Assembly: GCA_018302545.1 (NCBI GenBank)
Contig: JAGVZM010000022.1
Coordinates: 1 to 53,778 of the forward strand
Source of the DNA: Candidatus Woesearchaeota archaeon
GTDB taxonomy: Archaea > Nanobdellota > Nanobdellia > SCGC-AAA011-G17 > GW2011-AR18
Direction of reading: 5' to 3'
Length of the DNA stretch: 53,778 nt
Position numbers and translations under genes: made by a program. Within the stretch, counting starts at the first letter, position 1. The number at the start of each line of letters is the position of its first letter. The notes below the pieces were generated by a model. That model saw nothing but the letters and a program-made list of their open reading frames with translations. It searched no databases and was not told the DNA's origin. This document shows, piece after piece, positions 7,574-15,345 of the stretch.

Positions 7574-8797
7574 GTGGAAAATAAAATAAAGAAGAAAGAA
7601 ATTTGGTCCTGGGCATTTTATGATTTTGCAAATTCAGCATACGCTTCTTTAATTCCTGTATTATTATTTCCTTTATTTTATAAAACTGTAATTTTAGCAA
7701 ATAGTGCTAAAGCAGATTTATATTGGGGTATAGCTGTTGGTGCTTCTGTTTTATTAGCTGGGTTGATATCTCCTTTTATAGGGGCTTTAGCTGATTTAAC
7801 TAAGAAAAGAAAATTAGTTTTTATTTTAGCTTCAATAATTGCAATTATAGGTACAGGTTTATTGGCGATAACTTCTAGATTAGATATAATTTCTGCAACA
7901 ATAATTTTTATGCTTACAAATATGGCTTTCACTGTGGCTTTAACCCTATATGATTCTTTATTATGTAATGTATCTAATCATGAAAATAGTGGAAAAATTT
8001 CTGGATTGGGTTGGGCTATTGGATATGCAGGAGGCATTTTATGTACAATTATTATTTATCCATTTTTCAAAAAGGGGGTTAATTATGAATTTTTTTGGAT
8101 TACATTTATTATAGTTGCTTTATTTTATTTGATATTTAGTATCCCTGCTTTTTTTAATATTAAAGAAAGAGAAATTGTTAATTTAGATAAGGTAAAAAAT
8201 CCAATAAAAGAAAGTTTTAATTCCATATTTAGAACTTTAAAAAACTGGAGACAATACAAATATTTGTTTTTGTTTTTATTAGGTTTTTATTTTTTAACTG
8301 AAGGTATTACTACCTTAATGTTCTTTTTTTCTTTATTTGCAAATACTACTTTAAATTTAGAGGCTAGTAAAATTGCAATTTTGCTTATAACTGCTCAAAT
8401 TATAGCTATTCCGGCTACAATATTAATAGCAAATATAACTGATAAATTAGGACATAGGAAAATTTTAATTTATACTTTAATTGGTTGGTGTATTACTACT
8501 TTAATTTTAATGCTTGCAAAAAATATTTATATGGTTTATGGTTTTGTTGTTATTGGTGGTTTAGTAATAGGAAGTAGTCAATCTACAGCAAGATCGTGGT
8601 ATAATAAAATTATTCCAAATGAAAAAAGAGCTGAGTTATTTGGTTTTAATGCTTTTGCAAGTAAAATTTCAGCTACTGTTGGTCCTGCTTTATTTGGATT
8701 TATTTCAGTTTTTAGTGGAAGTCAAAGAATTGCTGTATTCTCTGTATTAATTTATTTCTTGATTGCCTTATTTATATTTATTAAAGTCAAAGAATAA
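7574..8797 (+). CDS. UMF1/Atg22-type MFS transporter
   Basis: 407 residues with about 12 hydrophobic segments. The N-terminal WSWAFYDFANSAY is the hallmark of the UMF1 (Atg22-like) MFS family, and GALADLTKKRK between TM2 and TM3 is the MFS signature loop; ADLTDKLGHRK-like text (NITDKLGHRK) repeats it in the second half. The substrate is unknown; members export amino acids or other small metabolites. The start is GTG, placed about 20 nt after a TATA-like element. It is divergent from, and probably regulated by, the TrmB protein at 6762-7487. Confidence 0.88.
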   Translation: MENKIKKKEIWSWAFYDFANSAYASLIPVLLFPLFYKTVILANSAKADLYWGIAVGASVLLAGLISPFIGALADLTKKRKLVFILASIIAIIGTGLLAITSRLDIISATIIFMLTNMAFTVALTLYDSLLCNVSNHENSGKISGLGWAIGYAGGILCTIIIYPFFKKGVNYEFFWITFIIVALFYLIFSIPAFFNIKEREIVNLDKVKNPIKESFNSIFRTLKNWRQYKYLFLFLLGFYFLTEGITTLMFFFSLFANTTLNLEASKIAILLITAQIIAIPATILIANITDKLGHRKILIYTLIGWCITTLILMLAKNIYMVYGFVVIGGLVIGSSQSTARSWYNKIIPNEKRAELFGFNAFASKISATVGPALFGFISVFSGSQRIAVFSVLIYFLIALFIFIKVKE

Positions 8798-8864
8798 TTG
8801 TTAATTTCATAATAAGAATTAAATTAGGATTGTTTTAATTTCTTATGTATATAGTTTATATCTT

Positions 8865-9290
8865 TTAAATATCTATTATAACTTTTGAAAACCAGGATCT
8901 GTCTTCTTTTTGTTCAACTTTAAATTCATGTAGTGTAACTGCCTTTGCGTCTGCTATTAATTCATGCCTTTCTCTATCAATAAAATCTCCTTCACATTTT
9001 GCATTTAATTCATATTTTCCCTTTGAACATGTTATAATAATACTAAATTTGGAGAATAATAACCCTTCAGTATCTTTTAAGAATATTAATTCTGATAAGA
9101 AATCATATAATAAATTCTCTATATCAGAAGCCTGCAAGAATATGTCATACTGTTCTTTCTTTTTTATAGATTTAGTTTCTACCATTATTGATTCTGTAGC
9201 TAAAGCTGCATTTTCAAATAATTCCTCTAAATTTTTTCCATATGCCTCAAATAGCACGTCTGCAGTATGATCAAAAAATTTATACTTCAT
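8865..9290 (-). CDS. Archease, RtcB activator
   Basis: Archease speeds GTP-dependent guanylation of RtcB and so tRNA splicing. The 141-residue protein opens MKYKFFDHTADVLFEAYGKN with the family DHTAD metal-binding motif, followed by SLEELFENAA-like helix (NLEELFENAALA), DIENLLYDFLSELIFL, and KAVTLHEFKVEQ near the C-terminus. I chose ATG 9290 over 9311 because agaggaaaataaaa gives a ribosome binding site and the N-terminus then matches the family. It overlaps the upstream archease-like gene by 11 nt (translational coupling). It lies 2.1 kb upstream of rtcB on the same strand. Confidence 0.92.
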   Translation of the reverse strand: MKYKFFDHTADVLFEAYGKNLEELFENAALATESIMVETKSIKKKEQYDIFLQASDIENLLYDFLSELIFLKDTEGLLFSKFSIIITCSKGKYELNAKCEGDFIDRERHELIADAKAVTLHEFKVEQKEDRSWFSKVIIDI

Positions 9291-9729
9291 TTTTATTTTC
9301 CTCTTGAACATTTCTTCTTTCTATGACTAAATTAATTTGTGCGTGAGTTCCTTGTAAATCTTCTTTTATTAATATATTTCTATCTGTTATTTGTTTTATA
9401 ATATCCTTTACTTTATATTCTGGTTTCATTTTATCTCCAATTAATATGGAATTTAACATATACTCCTCTGATATTTGTTCTATTGTTAATGATTTTACGG
9501 ATGATAAGACAAATAGATCATTATTAGCCAAATCAAATAATCTTTTTAAAAATTGGTATAATAAATTTTTCAGATCTCGCGACCTTAAAATTATAGTTCT
9601 TGTTGATATTAAGTCAATCTCTTCTACTTCAATTACTAAATTATAAAGTTCTGTTGCCATTTTTGAGAATGTTTTTTCTAGTGATTCTGCATTTGCTTTT
9701 AGTGTTATTTCTTCTATTTTGCTTTTCAT
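9280..9729 (-). CDS. Degenerate archease paralogue
   Basis: 149 residues. The middle, SRDLKNLLYQFLKRLFDLANNDLFVLSSVK-type text, aligns by eye with DIENLLYDFLSELIFLKDTEGLLFSKF of the neighbouring archease, and the N-terminal SLEKTFSKMATELY matches its NLEELFENAALA helix. It lacks the DHTAD motif and the C-terminal metal-binding end, so it is probably not a catalytic activator on its own. It might pair with the complete archease, whose start it overlaps. Confidence 0.65.
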   Translation of the reverse strand: MKSKIEEITLKANAESLEKTFSKMATELYNLVIEVEEIDLISTRTIILRSRDLKNLLYQFLKRLFDLANNDLFVLSSVKSLTIEQISEEYMLNSILIGDKMKPEYKVKDIIKQITDRNILIKEDLQGTHAQINLVIERRNVQEENKNEV

Positions 9730-9836
9730 ATTTCTCTATAATTTCGATATTTTATATAATTAACCTTAATGTTGTAATTACTTAATAGTAATCATATATA
9801 CAAAGGCTTTTTAAGTTTTTTTACTCTCTATTTTTT

Positions 9837-12296
9837 ATGGGTAAATTGAAGAGAAGGGGCATTATTAGAAGAAATAAAGGGAAATTGGCAGTTTTAGGAA
9901 TAGCAGGAGCTGCTACTTTAGTGGGGGAATCTTCTTTTGGTTTAGTTTCTGAAAATGTTGGAAGAGGTTTAAGTTATTTAGGAGATAGAGTTCATAGTCA
10001 AGATCAAGGGCAATATTGGCAAGCATTTCATCAACATGAACATGTTAAGACTAAATTTAAAGGTGAGGGGGAAAAAAAGAGAGAGAAAGATGAAGATATT
10101 TTTCCTGATATAACCATAATTGAAAAATGGCCTATTTCTAGAGAAAATGATATTACAATAAAAGATAGTAACGGAGAAGTCATAGCTCAAAGAAGGTCTA
10201 GCAGAAGTTATTTGAGTTATGAAGAGATTCCTAAACTTGTTAGAGATGCTTTTATTTTGAGAGAGGATAGAGGTTTTTATGATCATCATGGTGTTAACTG
10301 GAAGGGAAAATTAGGTGCTGTTAAAAGATTGATAACTAGTGGTGAATCAGGTGCAGGAAGCGGTTTAACAGAACAAGTTGCAAAATGGTTATTTACTCCA
10401 GAAGGCAAATCTAGACCTGCTAGAAGGGGATTAAGTGGGCTTGTTCAAAAGTTTTTTCTAGAGTTACCTTTAGCTATGGAAATAGATCATAGGTATAGTA
10501 AAGAAAAAATCGCAGAATTTTATTTGAACAATAGTTATTTTGGAAATGGAAATTATGGTGTAAAAGCTGCTGCACAAGATTATTTTGGAAAAGATGTTAA
10601 AGATTTGACTCAAGCTGAATCTCTTTTTTTAGCAGTGTTAGTTAATAAACCTGGAAGAAATCCTAGGGAAAGTCAGGAGTTTGTTAAATATCAAAGAAAG
10701 GAATATCTATCTTTTGTTGCATCTTTACATAATTCAGGATTATTAAATACTCAAGAATATCAGGCTTGTAAAAAAGATGGAAGTGTTAAAATTAACGCTA
10801 AAGGAATTCCGATTAGATCTATTGTTTTTCCTGAAATAGTTGCTTTGGTTGATGAAGAAGTTGAAGAATTAGACATAAGAGGGTATTTTGGAGATGTTAA
10901 TCCTGGTTTTAGATTAGTTATTAATACAAGTATAGATAGTGGCTTAACTACAAAATTAAAAGAGTCTGTAGGAATATTAGGAAATAATTTAGGTAATGTT
11001 TCTAGAGAAAATTTAGATGGCGGCGCAGTAATAATGGATGAGGAGGCAAGAATTGTTGCAATTGCTGGAAGAAGAGACTATAAACATTTTGGACAAGTTT
11101 TGGTACCTGTATTAAAAGTTCCTAAAGCTTCTACAATTAAACCTTTTATTTATGCAACTGCTTATGATCTAGGGATTATAACTCCTGATGATTTATTTAA
11201 TGATACACAAGAAGGCTTTGAAAATGTTGAAAAACCACCTAAAAATTGGGATGATGAATATGGAAGAGATATGGCAGCTTGGGTTGCTTTAGCTAAATCT
11301 AATAATGTTATTAGTAGAAGAGTTTATGACAAATTAGTTGAACATCCTGAGGGATTTAATGTTTTATTAAAAAGATTAGAAGCATTAGGTTTTGATACCA
11401 CCGCTTATAAAAAATATGGAAAACATGATCGGAATAATACTGTGTTAGGTGGAAGAGAAAGATTAGTTAGTCCAATAGATATGGCTGCAGCTTATAATGT
11501 TTTTAATAGGAAGGATAATGGAATTTTTACTGGAGATGTTTTAGCTCCAACTGTTATTGTTGGATTAGAATTCAATGGTACAACTATTGATTATGAAAGG
11601 GAGGCTATTCCTGTTTTTAGACCTGAAACTATTGAGAAAATTAGGCCTAGTTTAATCAGGGTTGCTAATGGTGTTGTCGGGAGAATGAATCAAGCTGTTG
11701 TTTGGGGCAAAACAGGAACTTATCAGAAAACAGTTTATACTTGGTTTGCTGGTGGTTTTGAATTAGATGGAAATAATTACTCAATGGCATTTTTAGCTAT
11801 GAATGAAAGAGGGCAGAGTATAGGAGACTTATTTTCAACCCAAGTTATTGGTCCTGTAGTTAGCAACTTTATCAATAGGGCTTCTCCAAAATACAAAGTT
11901 GAAATACCTACAGCAACAGGTCTTGAAGAATATTTAAGTGGCAGAGCTGAATGTGATAAATATAGCAACCCTAGAAATATTAGGGAAGTTTTGGATAGTG
12001 GACAGGCATTTACTCTAGGAAGTTTGAGTGAAGATTTGGGTGTTTGTTCTGAATTATATCAAGTTGGAAGTAGGGATTGGAGCTACTTTAAATTTTATCA
12101 AGGTGTATCTCAAGAGAAGTTATATGAACAATGGAGAGCTCTTGGCTATTCTAAAGAGACTGTAGATTACTTATTAAGTGCTATTTCAACTTACAAAAAT
12201 GTTGTGGATTTTAGTACTAAAGAAGATCCTCATAGAATAGAAGCTAAAGAAAGACTTGATAACTTAGAAGGAATTAAGAAAACTATTTTGAATTAG
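9837..12296 (+). CDS. Class A penicillin-binding protein (GT51 transglycosylase + transpeptidase)
   Basis: 819 residues. A basic N-terminus and one membrane anchor (about 17-37) precede a GT51 domain: LREDRGFYDHHG (catalytic E143), GSGLTEQVAKWLF (176-187), and the YLNNSYFGNGNYGVKAAAQDYFGK block (229-252). The transpeptidase has all three motifs: S432-T-I-K435 (SxxK), S488-N-N (SxN) and K625-T-G-T. Both domains look catalytically intact. Class A PBPs polymerise and cross-link bacterial peptidoglycan; archaea normally have none. Base composition and style match the neighbours and the gene is followed 39 nt later by an archaeal tRNA, which argues against contamination. No other murein gene is visible. 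Horizontal acquisition is inferred. Confidence 0.93.
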   Translation: MGKLKRRGIIRRNKGKLAVLGIAGAATLVGESSFGLVSENVGRGLSYLGDRVHSQDQGQYWQAFHQHEHVKTKFKGEGEKKREKDEDIFPDITIIEKWPISRENDITIKDSNGEVIAQRRSSRSYLSYEEIPKLVRDAFILREDRGFYDHHGVNWKGKLGAVKRLITSGESGAGSGLTEQVAKWLFTPEGKSRPARRGLSGLVQKFFLELPLAMEIDHRYSKEKIAEFYLNNSYFGNGNYGVKAAAQDYFGKDVKDLTQAESLFLAVLVNKPGRNPRESQEFVKYQRKEYLSFVASLHNSGLLNTQEYQACKKDGSVKINAKGIPIRSIVFPEIVALVDEEVEELDIRGYFGDVNPGFRLVINTSIDSGLTTKLKESVGILGNNLGNVSRENLDGGAVIMDEEARIVAIAGRRDYKHFGQVLVPVLKVPKASTIKPFIYATAYDLGIITPDDLFNDTQEGFENVEKPPKNWDDEYGRDMAAWVALAKSNNVISRRVYDKLVEHPEGFNVLLKRLEALGFDTTAYKKYGKHDRNNTVLGGRERLVSPIDMAAAYNVFNRKDNGIFTGDVLAPTVIVGLEFNGTTIDYEREAIPVFRPETIEKIRPSLIRVANGVVGRMNQAVVWGKTGTYQKTVYTWFAGGFELDGNNYSMAFLAMNERGQSIGDLFSTQVIGPVVSNFINRASPKYKVEIPTATGLEEYLSGRAECDKYSNPRNIREVLDSGQAFTLGSLSEDLGVCSELYQVGSRDWSYFKFYQGVSQEKLYEQWRALGYSKETVDYLLSAISTYKNVVDFSTKEDPHRIEAKERLDNLEGIKKTILN

Positions 12297-12366
12297 AAAG
12301 TTTTATAATTGTTTTATTTTTCTAATTTTTTATGTGGGCCCGTAGCTCAGTCTGGTGGAGCATCTG

Positions 12367-12405
12367 AACTCAAGTTTTTAGAAAAAGCTTGAGCAAAATG
12401 ATGAA
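12367..12405 (+). other. Noncanonical intron 1 of tRNA-Lys (BHB)
   Basis: Central helix CATC (12361-12364)/GATG (12400-12403), bulges TG^A (12365-12367) and AA^A (12404-12406), outer helix GGAG/CTCT, and an inner hairpin CTCAAG/CTTGAG. Cutting after the second bulge base at each end joins CATCTG to ACTCTTAA, the correct Lys anticodon arm. Position 30/31 is away from the usual 37/38 site. Confidence 0.8.
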
Positions 12406-12411
12406 ACTCTT

Positions 12412-12424
12412 AACCAATGAGTGA
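12412..12424 (+). other. Short intron 2 of tRNA-Lys (relaxed motif)
   Basis: A 13-nt insert in the anticodon loop. Central helix ACTC (12406-12409)/GAGT (12419-12422), then bulge-like GA^A and a loop TT^A. There is no inner helix, so it is a bulge-helix-loop form. Because of the repeated As the ends could shift by 1-2 nt (12412-12424, 12413-12425 or 12414-12426) with the same product. Confidence 0.65.
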
Positions 12425-12525
12425 AATCAGAGGGTCGAGGGTTCAAATCCCTTCGGGCTCATTTTACCACCTTATTTATTTTTTATCTCTGAAAAATTTA
12501 TTAGAATTTGTTACTGATATTTAAT

Positions 12526-12648
12526 CTATATATTTGGTCTTTCTCTAATTGTTGATAAGATTGTATTTATCTCTCTGAAATCATAGCCCTTATCTAATAA
12601 TATAGAAATCACTTCAGAATTCTTTTTATTATTCATCTCTTTTATCAT
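12526..12648 (-). CDS. Possible 40-residue small protein (weak)
   Basis: In the 334-nt gap between the two tRNAs, the minus strand encodes MIKEMNNKKNSEVISILLDK... ending at TAG 12528-12526. The composition is protein-like and helical, but there is no clear ribosome binding site and the open frame extends upstream without a start. It may be a remnant of a larger gene. Nothing else is visible in 12462-12795 beyond AT-rich DNA and a TATA-like tttataaat near 12742. Confidence 0.25.
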   Translation of the reverse strand: MIKEMNNKKNSEVISILLDKGYDFREINTILSTIRERPNI

Positions 12649-12795
12649 TCGCTTTCTACCATACCACCTAGATTAATAATGTGAAAATAGTATTTTTAAT
12701 TAACCTATATATGTTATATGCTCTAAATACATTAATAGATAGTTTTATAAATAAAAATCAAAAATCACCATTGTTGCTATATCTGTGGCATACAT

Positions 12796-12908
12796 GCCCC
12801 AATCGTCTAGTCCGGTCCAGGATAAAGGCCTCTCGAGTAAACTTTTATAAAAAGTTTAATCAAAAACGGAGAACGCCTTTGACGTGAGTTCGAATCTCAC
12901 TTGGGGTA
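12796..12908 (+). tRNA. tRNA-Glu(CTC) with one intron
   Basis: Acceptor GCCCCAA/TTGGGGT (G1-U72), Glu-type D arm (GTCTAGTCCGGTCCAGGA), anticodon stem AAGGC/GCCTT, T arm GTGAG-TTCGAAT-CTCAC, discriminator A12908. The loop is CTCTCG^...^C, anticodon CTC. Removing the 38-nt intron (12836-12873) leaves 75 nt. CCA is not encoded. Confidence 0.9.
12836..12873 (+). other. Canonical 37/38 BHB intron of tRNA-Glu
   Basis: Central helix CTCT (12830-12833)/GGAG (12868-12871), bulges CG^A (12834-12836) and AA^C (12872-12874), outer anticodon stem AAGGC/GCCTT, and an intron hairpin AAACTTTT/AAAAGTTT (perfect 8 bp, loop ATA). This is a textbook BHB motif. Confidence 0.9.
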
Positions 12909-12955
12909 TTCACTATATAGCAAAAATTTATTTATTCTAATTATTACTCAATCAA

Positions 12956-13237
12956 ATGGAATATGAGGAGGGTACAAAATTAGTTAACAGATATGTTAAT
13001 AGTTTTAACATTGTAGGAAATTTTTTATTGGGTATTGGAATTGGATATTTATCAACTAAGTATTTCTTAGATTTTAATCAAATATCCTCTGCTTCATTAG
13101 CTAATGCGACAGTATTATTAATAAAGGAGGGTTATGAACGTAAAAATCCAGTAAACTTTTCTTCAACTAATATTAATTTAGATTTATCTACGATTTTAGG
13201 CACAGTTGTATTCTTGGGTTTAGAGAAACTACTTTAG
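12956..13237 (+). CDS. Small predicted membrane protein
   Basis: 93 residues, not recognised. A hydrophobic Gly-rich stretch (FNIVGNFLLGIGIGYLSTKY, about 17-36) and a C-terminal one (LDLSTILGTVVFLGLEKLL) suggest one or two membrane segments. It starts 48 nt after tRNA-Glu and precedes a lipoprotein-like gene by 55 nt. Codon use is ordinary for the window. Confidence 0.55.
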   Translation: MEYEEGTKLVNRYVNSFNIVGNFLLGIGIGYLSTKYFLDFNQISSASLANATVLLIKEGYERKNPVNFSSTNINLDLSTILGTVVFLGLEKLL

Positions 13238-13292
13238 AGAGTATATAAAGGATATAATAAAGTATTTTATACAATCAAGATAAATATAATAT

Positions 13293-13655
13293 ATGGTAAA
13301 TTATAGACAATTAACGGCTATTCTATTTTATGCTTTAATAGGTTGTGGTGGAAGTGATGAGATTACTAACTATTATGGTCCAAAAAATAAGCAAGCTTGT
13401 TATTTTAAACCTGATCCATATGAGTGTTTAACAGATCTTGCTGTAAGGAATTCGGACCCTGATTATTGTTTAAGTATAGAAGACAAATGTTTATCAGAAG
13501 GATGTATGTTTAGGGTTGCAATCACTTCGAGTAGTACCCTAACTTGCAGTAAATTTAAAGAAAGAAGATTTCAAAATTTATGTAATAATTTTAAGAAAAG
13601 ACAAGAAAATGATATTGTCTTAGGAAGAGAAGATTTTAGTTGTATCCCTGAATAA
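13293..13655 (+). CDS. Small Cys-rich lipoprotein-like protein
   Basis: 120 residues. The N-terminus MVNYRQLTAILFYALIGCGG carries a short hydrophobic segment and a lipobox-like LIGC, suggesting a lipid-anchored extracytoplasmic protein. Eight further Cys follow, in CYFKPDPYEC, CLSIEDKCLSEGC and other pairs, likely disulfides outside the cell. No family recognised. Confidence 0.6.
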   Translation: MVNYRQLTAILFYALIGCGGSDEITNYYGPKNKQACYFKPDPYECLTDLAVRNSDPDYCLSIEDKCLSEGCMFRVAITSSSTLTCSKFKERRFQNLCNNFKKRQENDIVLGREDFSCIPE

Positions 13656-13706
13656 ATATATTTTTTTAAAGAAATTCTTATAAATACTAAAACACCAATA
13701 TTAATA

Positions 13707-14150
13707 ATGGGTTTAGAAGACAGTTTAAATGATGTTGATGCAAGAAGGACTATTAGTTTTCCAGAGCAATTAGAATTAGGTTCTATGAAAAGTTTGTTAG
13801 AATATTTATCTAGACAAGGAAAATTTCTTGTTGGTTATGACGTAGAAACAAGTTTTGAGATTGGCAGTATTGAATATCCTACAAATGAACCACCCTATTT
13901 TAATTCAGAAGCTAGAGATGAAAGGGCTAAAAATTTGAAAGGCAGACTTACTGATACAGAGAATCAAGCACAAGATCATTTTGAAACTGAATTGGGTTAT
14001 ATTGATAGAGAAGAAAGTGATATTACTATATTTAGTGGTATGAAATTTAATCTAGTTCCTGGTTGGGGAATTAAAGACTATAGGAAAGAGGTTGTTGATT
14101 TATGGGATAAAACTAGAGAATTAGTTAATTCTTATTTTCAGCAAAGATAG
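13707..14150 (+). CDS. Hypothetical acidic protein
   Basis: 147 residues, no recognised family, no signal peptide or membrane segment. Rich in Asp/Glu, starting MGLEDSLNDVDARRTISFPE, with a helical C-terminus (DYRKEVVDLWDKTRELVNSYF). It lies 44 nt before the methylthiotransferase on the same strand. Confidence 0.6.
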   Translation: MGLEDSLNDVDARRTISFPEQLELGSMKSLLEYLSRQGKFLVGYDVETSFEIGSIEYPTNEPPYFNSEARDERAKNLKGRLTDTENQAQDHFETELGYIDREESDITIFSGMKFNLVPGWGIKDYRKEVVDLWDKTRELVNSYFQQR

Positions 14151-14193
14151 TTTAAAAAGTAAGATTTAAAATATTAACTAAATTTCTTAATTT

Positions 14194-15345
14194 ATGGCAA
14201 GTATATTTATAGATAATTATGGTTGCACTGCGAATTATGACAATGGCCATATAATCGCTGGTATGTTAATAGAATGTGGACATGAAGTTGTCCAAGATAT
14301 GATTGATGCTGATGTGGTTATAATCAACTCATGCGCTGTTAAAAATGTTACAGTAAATAAAATATTCTATCAAATAAAAAAAGTTAAAGAATTTTCTGAT
14401 AAGAAATTGATTATTACTGGTTGTATGAGTGTTTCTGAGAAAGAAAAATTAAATAAATATCTAGGAGAGGGGGTTGCTTTAGTAAGTACTCAAAATATAA
14501 CTCATATTCCAGAGGTTGTTGAGAAAATTTTAAAGAATGAACAAGTAGTTTTGATTAATAAAAGGAAAGAGATTAAATTGGGTTTGCCTAAGCTAAATCC
14601 CGATAATAAGATTGCTTCAATTCAAATATCAGAAGGTTGTTTAAGTTATTGTGGTTTTTGTAGTACTAAATTAGCAAAAGGTAATTTAGTTTCCTATCCT
14701 AAAGAACAAATTGTGAGAGAAGTTGAGAAATACGTAAAAGGAGGTTACAAAAGAATTAATTTAACTAGTACGGATAGTGCTTGTTATGGATTTGATTTAG
14801 GATATAATTTAGTAGATTTATTAAAAGAGATTATTCAAATAGCTGGAGAATTCCAAGTCCGGATTGGTATGGGAAACCCCAAACATACTATCAAATACTT
14901 TGATAGTTTATTAGAAGTCATGAAGAATAGTAAGATTATGAAGTTTATACATTTACCATTACAGAGCGGAAGCAATAAAGTTTTAGATGAAATGAAAAGA
15001 GGCCATAAAGTTGAAGATTTTATTTATATGGTTGAAACATTAAAAAAAGAAATCCCTGGAATTACTATAAGCACTGATATTATTGTTGGATATCCTACAG
15101 AAACTGAGGAAGATTTTTTGAAAACTGTTGAAGTTGTTGAAAGACTAAATTTTGAAGTTATGAACTTAAGTAAATTTGCATCTAGAACTGGGACTTATGC
15201 AAGTAAATTAAAACAGCTACCCAGTCAACTTATCAAGGATAGAAGTGTTAGATTGAGTTTAATTTACAAAAATTTAAAGAAGAATAAAATTAATGAAACT
15301 ATTTTTATTGAAATCCCTAAAGGTTTACCTATAATCCAAAATTAA
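14194..15345 (+). CDS. Radical-SAM methylthiotransferase (e-MtaB/CDKAL1 type), TRAM domain absent
   Basis: Such enzymes convert t6A37 to ms2t6A37 in tRNA. The N-terminal MTTase domain has C11, C47 and C77 for the auxiliary cluster. The radical-SAM CxxxCxxC is C149-C153-C156 (EGCLSYCGFC), and TDIIVGYPTETEEDF (about 294-308) is a late radical-SAM motif. The usual C-terminal RNA-binding TRAM domain is missing: at 383 residues it ends GLPIIQN, within the 3' end of the convergent gene at 15325. Enzyme class is sure; the e-MtaB versus MiaB assignment is inferred from archaeal context. Confidence 0.88.
   Translation: MASIFIDNYGCTANYDNGHIIAGMLIECGHEVVQDMIDADVVIINSCAVKNVTVNKIFYQIKKVKEFSDKKLIITGCMSVSEKEKLNKYLGEGVALVSTQNITHIPEVVEKILKNEQVVLINKRKEIKLGLPKLNPDNKIASIQISEGCLSYCGFCSTKLAKGNLVSYPKEQIVREVEKYVKGGYKRINLTSTDSACYGFDLGYNLVDLLKEIIQIAGEFQVRIGMGNPKHTIKYFDSLLEVMKNSKIMKFIHLPLQSGSNKVLDEMKRGHKVEDFIYMVETLKKEIPGITISTDIIVGYPTETEEDFLKTVEVVERLNFEVMNLSKFASRTGTYASKLKQLPSQLIKDRSVRLSLIYKNLKKNKINETIFIEIPKGLPIIQN

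Larger units (their letters stand above)
12336..12461 (+). tRNA. tRNA-Lys(CTT) with two introns
   Basis: Acceptor GGGCCCG/CGGGCTC (G2-U71 wobble), D arm GCTC/GAGC, T arm GAGGG-TTCAAAT-CCCTT, variable loop GGGTC, discriminator A12461. Read without introns the anticodon arm is TCTGA-CTCTTAA-TCAGA, anticodon CTT, and the whole is a typical archaeal tRNA-Lys of 74 nt. Two introns must be removed: 39 nt at 12367-12405 (between positions 30 and 31) and 13 nt at about 12412-12424 (near 36/37). A TATA box ttttataatt lies at 12301-12310. CCA is not encoded. Confidence 0.88.

Noticed and set aside
9978-11968. Minus-strand frames within the PBP gene
   Set aside because: They lie opposite a gene with all catalytic motifs and lack promoters or ribosome binding sites.
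9837-12296. PBP as a contaminating bacterial contig
   Set aside because: It is embedded between an archaeal archease gene and an intron-containing archaeal tRNA, with the same base composition and leaderless promoter style.
12336-12461. tRNA with anticodon TCA or a single 37/38 intron
   Set aside because: That reading would give C at position 33 and no normal loop. The two-intron reading restores a standard tRNA-Lys and has BHB support.
12681-12887. 68-residue frame across tRNA-Glu
   Set aside because: It reads through the tRNA gene and its intron.
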